Part shown: positions 21,401-23,283 of the stretch, in pieces | Numbering within the stretch: position 1 is the stretch's first letter | Layout: every line of letters starts with the position of its first letter | Assembly: GCA_905178155.1 (NCBI GenBank) | Contig: CAJINV010000037.1 | Location: 47,274 to 72,933 of the forward strand | Direction: 5' to 3' | Source of the DNA: Amoebophrya sp. A120 | Taxonomy: Eukaryota > Sar > Dinophyceae > Syndiniales > Amoebophryaceae | DNA length: 25,660 nt | Program-made: the position numbers and the translations under genes | Notes under the pieces: generated by a model | What the model saw: only the letters and a program-made list of their open reading frames with translations | Told to the model about the DNA's origin: nothing | Databases searched by the model: none

Positions 21401-22780
21401 ACTGTGAGGAAAAATCTCCCGTCCCAAAATCGAAAAAGACGAGCTTTGCGATGCTGATTTGTGACCACCAATCAGCTGTGTCTTGCGAACAAGGCAAAGG
21501 GCACCCATGTGGCGCATTGTACAGCCAGTCTGTCATGCGTTTCCTCCTATGTCTAACTTGTTTCTCATGCTCAGCTGCTAGCCGCATGCGTACCCAAATG
21601 GGCTTAGAAAATGCCGACAAGCTCTTGCTGCAACACAAAGCTCATTTGTGTACACAAATCCAGCAACACAAATTGGCTTTTAAGTACGGAGTGGGAGCTT
21701 ATTTCACTTTGATAGAAGTGCTATCTTCACTTCTATTCGCCATCGTCCGATTCCACTGCAACCAAGCTGGGTTCCACTCGTACACATTTACATCCACCTG
21801 CCTACCATATCGTATTGAAAAACGTCCCACCCGTAGTTGTAATGCAACTCTGCATGCTGAAAATGCTTCTCATGCGGAGCCCCGTGCTAAGCAGAATACT
21901 CTAATGCCATTTTACAATTTGTCATGCTCCAACCAGCATCATGCGCTAGACCTGTGATGCTGCTGAACTACCTCCCGACACAGCACTCCACTACGCGTCC
22001 ACATTTGTCATGCAAAACAGCCAAAGCTTGTGGATTCGTCTAGCCGATTCCCCATCTTGACTATGGGGTGGGGACGTTTTTACATAAGATATACCAGAGC
22101 CAAACCCCAAGTCAATCAAATCATTCGCGTAGTCCCAACAAACTTCAAACACATTCCCGAATTCCATCAAATCTTTACACGGTTTTATCCCGTACATCTG
22201 CTCCAAGTCTCGAATACAAAACCTGTTTTCGTTCGTCCCTACCGGTACTGGCGACGGAGTTTGCGCGGGCCTGGTGGTGTTGCAGTAGTGGTTATCCCAG
22301 ACTTTGTCGATGAGAACTGCTGTCGCCGGGTACTGGTAAATCGGGTCGGAAAAGACGTCTTTGTTCAAACTGATGTCGATTGTAGTCGTTCTGTAGTCCT
22401 ATCAATTGCAAAAGTGTCTGGGTATGGAAGAGTCATGCTGTTTTTGCATGACGCAGAAGGTCTGGCATGGAAGCTCTAGCATTACAGGTTTCGAGAAGCT
22501 TCCGCAATGCCGAATCCGCATGGCAAATCCCCCACTTTGGTGACAGAAAACGGGCAGCTTTTGCTACCCATGCATGAGAGATTTTTCTGCGTTCTGAAAT
22601 GCCCATCACAAGTTTGTACTCTTCCAGACCCAGACATTTTTGCATTTGATAAGTCCGCTGCTTGTACGAATTCATACGGCGGGGGTTTGCTGTGCTCGTA
22701 ATAGAGGGAAGAAGCGGACTCTGCGGTTTGTTGATTCGCGGTGGAGGTGCAGGGGAAGGGGGATTCGGGGGGGACGGCGG
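218..22780 (-). CDS. Giant multi-exon gene for a modular Cys-rich extracellular protein (YHYH, SMB-like, CWKD modules); both ends missing
   Basis: Twenty-five open segments on the minus strand join in one frame when each of 24 intervening elements plus one 5-bp flank copy is removed. The exon lengths sum to 16,868 nt, which gives 5,622 codons. The phases at all junctions agree (13 in phase 1, 7 in phase 2, 4 in phase 0). The product has no transmembrane or signal segment that I can see inside the window, so its N-terminus must lie elsewhere. Modules recur in the order DLExMYGI/VCW, CWKD-RGF, VxFEN, SMB-like CxCD...DCC, with YHYH domains after two of these units. Linkers are rich in Asn-Gly-Thr and Ser, giving many N-glycosylation sequons. 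The modules and linkers indicate a secreted or cell-surface protein; the specific function is unknown. The alternative of many small separate genes is unlikely, because domains such as YHYH run across several junctions. Confidence 0.88.
504..765. mobile_element. Introner A1 (intron 24), family A-I, reverse orientation
   Basis: 262 bp, starting TATCAACTGC and ending TTTGATA. The TIR core TGTCTGGGTCTGG (TCC in one arm) has its inverse CCAGACCCAGACA at the other end. The TSD is TCTGT (499-503 and 766-770). Excision restores GCA CAG ACG. Its interior is the reverse of copies A3, A5, A7, A8 and A11. Sense boundaries can give AT-AG but not GT-AG. Confidence 0.93.
766..1994 (-). CDS. Exon 24: MYGI-like, CWKD and SMB-like modules
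   Basis: This exon holds a full set of modules in order. A divergent DLE/MYGI module (ITELYSIFPKLDRC, then VCWSY near 1738-1750) is followed by CANDICWKDLLTRGFSSC near 1541-1590, the VVFENVQNG segment near 1400-1430, and the SMB-like motif CYSDSICHLQRYNDCCL at about 1005-1054. A Ser/Thr-rich linker and a PCYLEELEHSV segment end the exon. The Cys spacing CxDxxCxxxxxxDCC is the core of somatomedin-B domains, but the N-terminal cysteines of a classical SMB domain are not clearly placed, so I call it SMB-like. Confidence 0.86.
2000..2144. mobile_element. Introner B1 (intron 23), family B
   Basis: 145 bp, TATGAACTGC to CACAGGATA. The TIR core is GCAAAAGTATCGTACTCGTA, with its inverse before the right end. 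The TSD is GCAGG (1995-1999 and 2145-2149). Excision joins GCG CCT GC to GAAC, giving A-P-A-N. All four family B copies lie in the same orientation. Confidence 0.93.
2145..2193 (-). CDS. Exon 23: 49-nt micro-exon
   Basis: This very short exon encodes the joined peptide YEQRLREVPNSCGSAP between introners C1 and B1. It is the shortest exon in the window. It keeps frame on both sides (entry with 2 nt, exit with 2 nt), which supports both intron boundaries. No domain is recognisable. Confidence 0.85.
2199..2407. mobile_element. Introner C1 (intron 22), family C
   Basis: 209 bp, TATCGCAAG to CGTGGGATA. The TIR includes AAAAAACTGTTTCACTGTG and its inverse. The TSD is AGGTT (2194-2198 and 2408-2412). 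Excision restores GCA ACC TAC GAG. Its length equals that of C2. Confidence 0.93.
2408..3941 (-). CDS. Exon 22: Thr-rich stalk and two ICEC-type Cys modules
   Basis: The exon starts with a Cys-bearing segment and then a long Thr/Ser tract (about 3590-3722) typical of mucin-like O-glycosylated stalks. Next comes a module at about 3220-3440 with KTCNKYCKKQGKYC, GCEYEF and AICECGD. A second module at about 2510-2860 has CSGYCAMHQLSC, GCNYTF and AFCQC. Between them lies a linker rich in Ala, Ser, Gly and Asn sequons (about 2900-3170). Together with exon 21 this makes three copies of one Cys pattern. I do not recognise a named domain, although it recalls small extracellular Cys-rich adhesion modules. 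Confidence 0.87.
3947..4167. mobile_element. Introner D1 (intron 21), family D; GT-AG possible
   Basis: 221 bp, TATGAAAGTGCACAAC to GTGCACTCTCATA. The TIRs carry a C-rich run (CCCCTCCCCCT and inverse). The TSD is CAACC (3942-3946 and 4168-4172). In sense the flank is GGTTG, so the intron can be drawn as G|GTTGTATG...CATAG|GTTG. This is one of only two GT-AG candidates. Confidence 0.93.
4168..5447 (-). CDS. Exon 21: helical-looking segment and first ICEC-type Cys module
   Basis: The first two thirds (about 4900-5447) encode PCYEEIVEQQ, a VCFIG segment and a long stretch low in Cys and rich in Ala, Leu and charged residues. From about 4760 down to 4480 lies the first ICEC-type module: CQDCSAVVKFEHQL, SCKQFCLELGLLC, GCEFEYTSSDAICEC. 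A LVYTTTPAPP linker follows. An isolated HETGH near 4405-4425 matches the HExxH pattern of zinc proteases by letter, but no other protease feature surrounds it. The exon joins exon 20 through TTG G|TC and exon 22 through TTG|TCG. Confidence 0.86.
5453..5704. mobile_element. Introner A2 (intron 20), family A-I, reverse orientation
   Basis: 252 bp, TATCAACTG to ACATTTGATA, with TGTCTGGGTCTGG and its inverse in the TIRs. The TSD is CCAAG (5448-5452 and 5705-5709). Excision restores AGC TTG GTC GGG. The interior matches A1 and A10. Confidence 0.94.
5705..6853 (-). CDS. Exon 20: end of YHYH domain 2, CWKP variant and SMB-like module
   Basis: The exon opens with the last residues of the second YHYH domain (EYPHVPPFFKAKPVQ, about 6820-6853), matching YPYVPIKFRAQPVE in exon 8. 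It continues with AWQCWKPRIVRPWKQC near 6575-6630, a divergent CWKD module whose RGF is replaced by RPW. After an Asn/Ser/Thr linker come an MIMFQNLTAEDYERV segment, FFYGTHACPLD near 5967-5990, and the SMB-like CYCDSICHRPRFNDCCL at about 5888-5944. The internal ATG near 6803 is not a gene start, because domain homology continues upstream of it across intron 19. Confidence 0.88.
6859..7121. mobile_element. Introner A3 (intron 19), family A-I, forward orientation
   Basis: 263 bp, TATCAAGTGT to TGCATTTCATA. The TSD is ACTCA (6854-6858 and 7122-7126). Excision restores GAG GGT GAG TAT CCC CAC, so the YHYH domain continues across it. It is inserted inside the domain's YPxVP motif. Confidence 0.94.
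7122..7282 (-). CDS. Exon 19: YHYH domain 2, LDxANG...GYGYVVT segment
   Basis: The exon encodes CYQQTGVSRQF, LCTLDKANGMDF and IWGYGYVVTEGE. This is the conserved C-terminal part of YHYH domains, in which a Leu-Asp/Asn-Gly segment is followed by Tyr-x-Tyr-x-x-Thr and a Tyr-Pro motif. The same block occurs in exon 8 as CALDEANGFNFTG and GYAYVLTDHYPYVP. Both ends of the exon fall inside the domain. Confidence 0.9.
7288..7539. mobile_element. Introner A4 (intron 18), subfamily A-II
   Basis: 252 bp, starting TATGCATTCC and ending ACATTTGATA, with TGTCTGGGTCTGG and its inverse. The TSD is GAAAC (7283-7287 and 7540-7544). The interior differs from A-I copies and matches A6 and A9. Excision restores GCG ACA GTT TCC TGC. 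Confidence 0.93.
7540..8308 (-). CDS. Exon 18: core of YHYH domain 2
   Basis: This exon carries the clearest YHYH signature in the window. In order it has RDCGNHLQSRYSEEI, IKTNGIPIHVYHHKRSP (about 7900-7950), IIGVLKTGAFLFSEE (about 7750-7790), FDGCSGHSNTDCFYHHHN (about 7670-7725, the position of the family's YHYH motif) and LLGYMLDGFPIYSKC (about 7570-7612). These match the YHYH family (Pfam YHYH) in order and spacing. The domain is often found in secreted proteins and its biochemical role is not well established. Histidine clusters could bind metal, but that is inference. Confidence 0.92.
8314..8472. mobile_element. Introner B2 (intron 17), family B
   Basis: 159 bp, left end TGTGAATTGC (one base off TATG), right end CACAGGATA, with the TIR core GCAAAAGTATCGTACT. 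The TSD is CGGAA (8309-8313 and 8473-8477). Excision restores ACT TCC GTG CTC. It is 9-14 bp longer than the other family B copies. Confidence 0.92.
8473..8902 (-). CDS. Exon 17: linker with FCVKDI module fragment
   Basis: The exon encodes FLQKTIREVFVQKLALPKC, then a Ser/Gly/Asn-rich linker, a His/Tyr patch (EQHYHYYDKP), PCYRLDEQSEEIVLENF and HDCKNQFCVKDIV. The last resembles the start of the CIxDLExMYGI module and leads through intron 17 into the MKCSDF segment of exon 18. The function is unknown. Confidence 0.83.
8908..9170. mobile_element. Introner A5 (intron 16), family A-I, forward orientation
   Basis: 263 bp, TATCAACTGC to CAATCCATA. The left TIR carries TTATCTGGGTCTAGAAG, slightly diverged; the right has CCAGACCCAGACA. 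The TSD is AAAGT (8903-8907 and 9171-9175). Excision restores AAC TTT TTG CAG. Confidence 0.93.
9171..10155 (-). CDS. Exon 16: CWKD module and SMB-like module
   Basis: The exon begins with TTQADLASQSQQ and contains CEQECWKDQIFRGFHDC at about 10010-10058, followed by a LIFRNATT segment. A long acidic Asn/Ser/Gly sequon-rich linker (about 9590-9760) and a QVFENFTDRQTCY segment come next. The exon ends with CPIERKKCYCDSFC, KANDCCLRC at about 9241-9310. That motif has the compact spacing CxCDxxCxxxxDCC, the closest in the window to a canonical somatomedin-B core. Confidence 0.88.
10161..10311. mobile_element. Introner E1 (intron 15), family E
   Basis: 151 bp, TATGCAATAC to CTGTGGATA. The TIRs share AAATTTCC and an ACATGTACA/TGTACGTGT block. 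The TSD is GTTGT (10156-10160 and 10312-10316). Excision restores ACT ACA ACA ACA CAA. It is the only copy of this family in the window. Confidence 0.92.
10312..11548 (-). CDS. Exon 15: large globular segment and MFGI/CWDY module
   Basis: The exon starts CSFDFKFEEKFNTCGPV and has a Gln/Gly-rich linker, a globular-looking stretch (about 10680-11340, with LVLEDVVRKEITYGSLFY) and a Ser/Gly linker. The module NDIEKMFGIGRCNPF at about 10588-10625 is followed by MEACWDYLPP near 10510-10535, as in exons 2 and 11. The exon ends in an Ala/Gly/Asn-rich linker with NGTNTT. The globular stretch resembles no family I know. Confidence 0.87.
11554..11698. mobile_element. Introner B3 (intron 14), family B
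   Basis: 145 bp, TATGAACTGC to CAATGCATA, with the TIR core GCAAAAGTATCG. The TSD is AGGAC (11549-11553 and 11699-11703). Excision restores GAG TCC TGT TCT. It has the same length and orientation as B1. Confidence 0.93.
11699..12050 (-). CDS. Exon 14: SMB-like module
   Basis: The exon encodes an acidic helical-looking segment (YLNLDQLEQNMTAAELEQ), GPVCYVVEDGM, KVHFYGLWACPPRTF near 11815-11845, and CSCDDLCNEKRYRDCCL at about 11750-11805. The pair 'FYGxxACP' plus 'CxCDxxC...DCCL' recurs in exon 20 and, as FYGG plus CSCD, in exon 5, so the repeated unit extends upstream of the SMB-like core. Confidence 0.88.
12056..12308. mobile_element. Introner A6 (intron 13), subfamily A-II
   Basis: 253 bp, TATCAAATGT to GCATTTGATA, with TGTCTGGGTCTGG and its inverse. 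The flanks are GGTGC (12051-12055) and AGTGC (12309-12313), the only imperfect TSD of the 24. Excision gives AAT AGC ACT GCG ATT in frame. The interior matches A4. Confidence 0.92.
12309..12549 (-). CDS. Exon 13: linker and GYQDC segment
   Basis: The exon encodes AGNNLLLVNGVPPKAAAKTA, a KVVFKIRVGGGG stretch, a TPTQKSAAEAHLLTMI segment and TTGYQDCRNLTSNST. It shows no domain I can name. The GYQDC segment echoes GYQECD in the CWKD module of exon 8. Confidence 0.82.
12555..12763. mobile_element. Introner C2 (intron 12), family C
   Basis: 209 bp, TATCCAACAAAAAAAC to its inverse ending CTTGGATA. The TSD is GCAAC (12550-12554 and 12764-12768). Excision restores GGC GTT GCT GGC. The length is identical to C1 and the outer TIR is similar, but the inner TIR differs, so membership in one family is tentative. 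Confidence 0.92.
12764..12989 (-). CDS. Exon 12: CWKD module, second half
   Basis: After joining to exon 11 the reading is CSGPC then WKDNLVRGFKPCD, so intron 11 sits inside the CWKD motif and its removal recreates it. The exon continues with a charged segment (KFFDFHQKTRRAQM), an NNSDN sequon and VNACWEEEIAHPNIG. This is strong evidence for the boundary of introner A7. Confidence 0.9.
12995..13259. mobile_element. Introner A7 (intron 11), family A-I, forward orientation
   Basis: 265 bp, TATCAAGTGT to CAGTTCATA. The TSD is AGGGA (12990-12994 and 13260-13264). The insertion splits a conserved PCWKD motif: excision restores GGT CCC TGT TGG AAG GAC. Confidence 0.95.
13260..13886 (-). CDS. Exon 11: DLEKQFAI/VCW module and start of CWKD module
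   Basis: The exon encodes LLKCEQDSSD, a PCWHGQEDYPV segment, DYCIKDLEKQFAIKQC at about 13594-13645 and AEVCWTWADE near 13549-13570. A linker follows with an acidic run of five Asp and many NxT/S sequons, then FIKSPKQCSGP, which leads into WKDNLVRGF of exon 12. The order DLE/VCW then CWKD is the same as in exons 15-16 and 24. Confidence 0.88.
13892..14077. mobile_element. Introner D2 (intron 10), family D
   Basis: 186 bp, TATGACAGTGCACAAC to GTGCACTCGCATA, with C-rich inner TIRs. The TSD is TCTGC (13887-13891 and 14078-14082). Excision restores TGG CAG AAG CAC. It is 35 bp shorter than D1, with an otherwise matching layout. Confidence 0.93.
14078..14668 (-). CDS. Exon 10: Ser/Asn/Gly-rich linker and SMB-like module
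   Basis: Roughly the first 400 nt encode a linker of Asn, Ser, Gly and Thr with repeated sequons and a short His-rich patch (GGGHQHSHSS). Then come TTLRILGPFDCQTAHSV and CFSDSICHENRYLDCCL at about 14122-14176, followed by KDCKWQ, which continues into exon 11. The SMB-like motif has the same spacing as in exons 20 and 24. Confidence 0.87.
14674..14934. mobile_element. Introner A8 (intron 9), family A-I, forward orientation
   Basis: 261 bp, TATCAAATGC to GCAATCCATA, with TGTCTGGGTCTGG and its inverse. The TSD is CAACG in sense (CGTTG at 14669-14673 and 14935-14939). Excision restores AAC AAC GCT ACT. Confidence 0.93.
14935..15010 (-). CDS. Exon 9: 76-nt exon
   Basis: The exon encodes HSMEYGLVPEFLPGGGGGAA and a few more linker residues between introners A9 and A8, which are only 81 bp apart. 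It continues the frame of exon 8 (FQTN) and leads into the linker of exon 10. Confidence 0.86.
15016..15267. mobile_element. Introner A9 (intron 8), subfamily A-II
   Basis: 252 bp, TATCAAATGC to CAACGCATA, with TGTCTGGGTCTGG and its inverse. The TSD is ATTCG (15011-15015 and 15268-15272). Excision restores ACG AAT CAC AGC. The interior matches A4 and A6, but the middle is partly diverged. Confidence 0.93.
15268..17434 (-). CDS. Exon 8: end of YHYH domain 1, CTNDL and CWKD modules
   Basis: This is the longest exon at 2,167 nt with no internal stop. It begins with an acidic NVT-rich linker, then the C-terminal block of YHYH domain 1 (CALDEANGFNFTG, GYAYVLTDHYPYVP, about 17190-17300). Next are a Cys-bearing PRPCYVENPF segment, FCTNDLTTMYP near 16570-16600 with FSVCF (a divergent DLE/VCW module), PCWKDHIVRGYQECD near 16335-16382 and VVFHNLEDYDNFL near 16175-16205. 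A long NGT/NST linker (about 15540-15660) and a CPPEFIPEPIHCC, YHVCYHV segment close the exon. Confidence 0.89.
17440..17676. mobile_element. Introner F1 (intron 7), family F
   Basis: 237 bp, TATGGCGTTCTCAA to TTGAGAACGCCATA, a near-perfect outer TIR. The inner TIR repeats a TGTTACA word. The TSD is CCCGT (17435-17439 and 17677-17681). Excision restores GGG ACG GGC TAT GAC. Confidence 0.94.
17677..18553 (-). CDS. Exon 7: YHYH domain 1, middle part
   Basis: Joined to exon 6, the reading gives DECLGHADDYCRYHVHAF (about 18505-18553 plus the end of exon 6), the YHYH-motif region, followed by CSLIGYARDGIPIYSPC at about 18377-18425. After that the exon carries an insertion of Ala/Ser-rich and sequon-rich sequence (NGTNGT, NQTSNGT) before the final domain block in exon 8. 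The motif reads RYHVH rather than YHYH. Confidence 0.9.
18559..18708. mobile_element. Introner B4 (intron 6), family B
   Basis: 150 bp, TATGAAATGC to CACAGGATA. The TSD is CCAAG (18554-18558 and 18709-18713), by chance the same word as at A2. It sits between GAA TGC TTG and GGG CAT GCG, inside the Cys-x-Gly-His motif of the YHYH domain, and excision restores that motif. Confidence 0.95.
18709..19352 (-). CDS. Exon 6: YHYH domain 1, N-terminal part
   Basis: The exon encodes WADRVENRFGKCGFDKAEQL, KKCGNDVQSRYSEEL, LIKTTGVPNHPFHAGG (about 19100-19140), VCEYPVELRLP and IIGVLRTGAFLYNH (about 18820-18865), ending in RNIVDEC. Each block aligns in order with exon 18 (RDCGNHLQSRYSEEI, IKTNGIPIHVYHH, VCEQPYEFELP, IIGVLKTGAFLF), so the two YHYH regions are paralogous copies within one protein. 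Confidence 0.91.
19358..19677. mobile_element. Introner G1 (intron 5), family G
   Basis: 320 bp, the longest element. It runs from TATCAAAAGGAAAAATCCCC to its inverse ending TCCTTTTGATA, an outer TIR of about 30 bp. The TSD is TGACA (19353-19357 and 19678-19682). Excision restores GGG TGT CAG TGG. Confidence 0.94.
19678..20167 (-). CDS. Exon 5: helical segment and SMB-like module
   Basis: The exon encodes CMPFLREDAISKTGNFSNSG, then a Phe/Leu-rich globular segment (SFLDAYILATYDLTNLTSFF), GGSCLLEVAES, KLIFYGGSNKC and CSCDKLSCESTRHLDCCL at about 19711-19790. The SMB-like motif has one extra Cys and two extra residues between CD and DCC compared with the other copies. Confidence 0.88.
20173..20441. 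mobile_element. Introner A10 (intron 4), family A-I, reverse orientation; GT-AG possible
   Basis: 269 bp, TATCAACTGC to CAATGCATA. The TSD is AGACC (20168-20172 and 20442-20446). In sense the flank is GGTCT, so the intron can be drawn G|GTCTTATG...GATAG|GTCT, the second GT-AG candidate. Excision restores GCG GTC TCC TGC. Confidence 0.94.
20442..21394 (-). CDS. Exon 4: sequon-rich linker and CWETD module
   Basis: The exon begins with an Asn-Gly-Thr/Asn-Ser-Thr linker, then a basic patch (LTKTVRRPWNRIVL) and CEMNCWETDLTRGFHEC at about 21005-21050. Next come a RRGCFRDLRNAHYEHL segment, IVFENYRTGK near 20825-20852 and a Ser/Ala/Thr/Pro linker. CWETD replaces CWKD but the RGF...C spacing is kept. 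The later PRLLQEGGAGS stretch is paralleled by RLLQEQEVG in exon 8. Confidence 0.88.
21400..21714. mobile_element. Introner G2 (intron 3), family G
   Basis: 315 bp, left end TACTGTGAGG (diverged from TATC), right end ACTTTGATA. The TSD is GAAGT (21395-21399 and 21715-21719). The interior shares long stretches with G1 (a CTGATTTGTG region and a CAAATCCAGCA region). Excision restores AGC ACT TCT GTC. Confidence 0.93.
21715..21802 (-). CDS. Exon 3: 88-nt exon
   Basis: The exon encodes QVDVNVYEWNPAWLQWNRTM and a short sequon-bearing end (NRSEDST) between introners H1 and G2. Phase 1 entry and phase 2 exit agree with both neighbours. Confidence 0.86.
21808..22091. mobile_element. Introner H1 (intron 2), family H
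   Basis: 284 bp, TATCGTATTG to ACATAAGATA. The TIRs share AAAAACGTCCC and a GGTGGGGAC/GTCCCACC block. The TSD is TACCA (21803-21807 and 22092-22096). Excision restores GGC TCT GGT AGG CAG. Single copy in the window. Confidence 0.93.
22092..22394 (-). CDS. Exon 2: DLEQMYGI/VCWDY module
   Basis: The exon encodes ISLNKDVFSDPIYQY, a YCNTTRPAQTPSP linker, RFCIRDLEQMYGIKPC at about 22170-22221 and FEVCWDYANDL near 22120-22150. It is the clearest copy of this module and the reference for the others. In exon 25 the same module reads FYSKDVCEHNFCIGELEKMYGI. Confidence 0.9.
22400..22651. mobile_element. Introner A11 (intron 1), family A-I, forward orientation
   Basis: 252 bp, TATCAATTGC to GCATTTGATA, with CCAGACCCAGACA at the right and TGTCTGGGTATGG (one change) at the left. 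The TSD is AGTCC (22395-22399 and 22652-22656). Excision restores GCG GAC TAC AGA. Confidence 0.93.
22652..22780 (-). CDS. Exon 1 of the visible gene: linker, true 5' end not seen
   Basis: In the frame required by exon 2 this reads PPESPFPCTSTANQQTAESA, then SSLYYEHSKPPPYEFVQAAD. No ATG is present in this frame, and just upstream (sense) a TGA lies within the flanking element, so a spliced upstream exon must supply the start, or the gene is truncated. The longer overlapping open frame starting near 22972 is a different frame, and after intron 1 it would hit a stop. Confidence 0.7.
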
Positions 22781-22957
22781 TATGAAATGCTCAAACGTTA
22801 CAATCTCAAACGTTACAATAGAATCTGGATTTTGTGTTGCATGATGAGCATGATGAGCATGACAGACTCGCACAGCGCTCCACATTTTGCAATACAAATT
22901 TCGCCAGATTGTAGTGGTGTTTGGGGTTCCGGAATTACTATTGAAACTGCAGCAACT
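22781..22957. mobile_element. Decayed family F introner (F2)
   Basis: The left end TATGAAATGCTCAAACG and a repeated CAAACGTTACAAT word match the layout of F1 (TATG...CTCAA...TGTTACA, repeated). The right half is a weak inverse copy (about 22910-22957) whose outer end is not (G/C)ATA. GGCGG precedes the left end at 22776-22780, but no matching copy is found on the right. It abuts exon 1 exactly at a TATG, so it may still be spliced as an intron. Confidence 0.55.
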
Positions 22958-22981
22958 AGCCAAAATTGGCATTCCTACCCT

Positions 22982-23275
22982 GGTTCCAGGGTAGGTTCCA
23001 GGGTAGGTTCCGGGGTAGGTAACACGAGGGGACAGTGGATTTAAGAAGGGGGGGGTACAGCCTACCCAGGAACCGACCCAGGAACCGACTCAACCCGACT
23101 CCTCAACCGACCGATACAGCTCGGGGAAAAAAACAAACACGAGCTGTGGAGTCGGGTGAAGAGTCGGGTAAAAGTCGGGTCCAGGGTAGGTTTTGAGTCG
23201 GGTAAAGTCGGGTAAATAGCTCGGGAAAGGCAAAGTGACCTTACCCGACTCGACCCGACTCTACCCGACTCCAGC
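22982..23275. repeat. Short tandem repeats forming large inverted repeats
   Basis: Units of GGTTCCAGGGTAGG type (22982-23019) are followed by inverse units CCTACCCAGGAACCG (about 23060-23090). AACCCGACTCC units are then followed by GGAGTCGGGTGAAGAGTCGG and AGTCGGGTAAA units (about 23148-23216), and by inverse ACCCGACTC units (about 23242-23271). A short A-rich loop (23127-23137) sits between CAGCTCGGGG and ACGAGCTGTGGAG. The block can fold as one or two hairpins with arms of about 50 bp. No gene is seen here. Confidence 0.75.
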
Positions 23276-23283
23276 CGATGCGA

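Noticed and set aside
504-22651. Ordinary GT-AG introns hidden inside the long exons
   Set aside because: Every exon is open from end to end in the required frame, so no further intron is needed.
22433-22972. Open frame of 179 codons starting near 22972 as the first exon
   Set aside because: Joining it to exon 2 through the TSD gives a stop after about twelve codons; the correct frame for exon 2 is another one.
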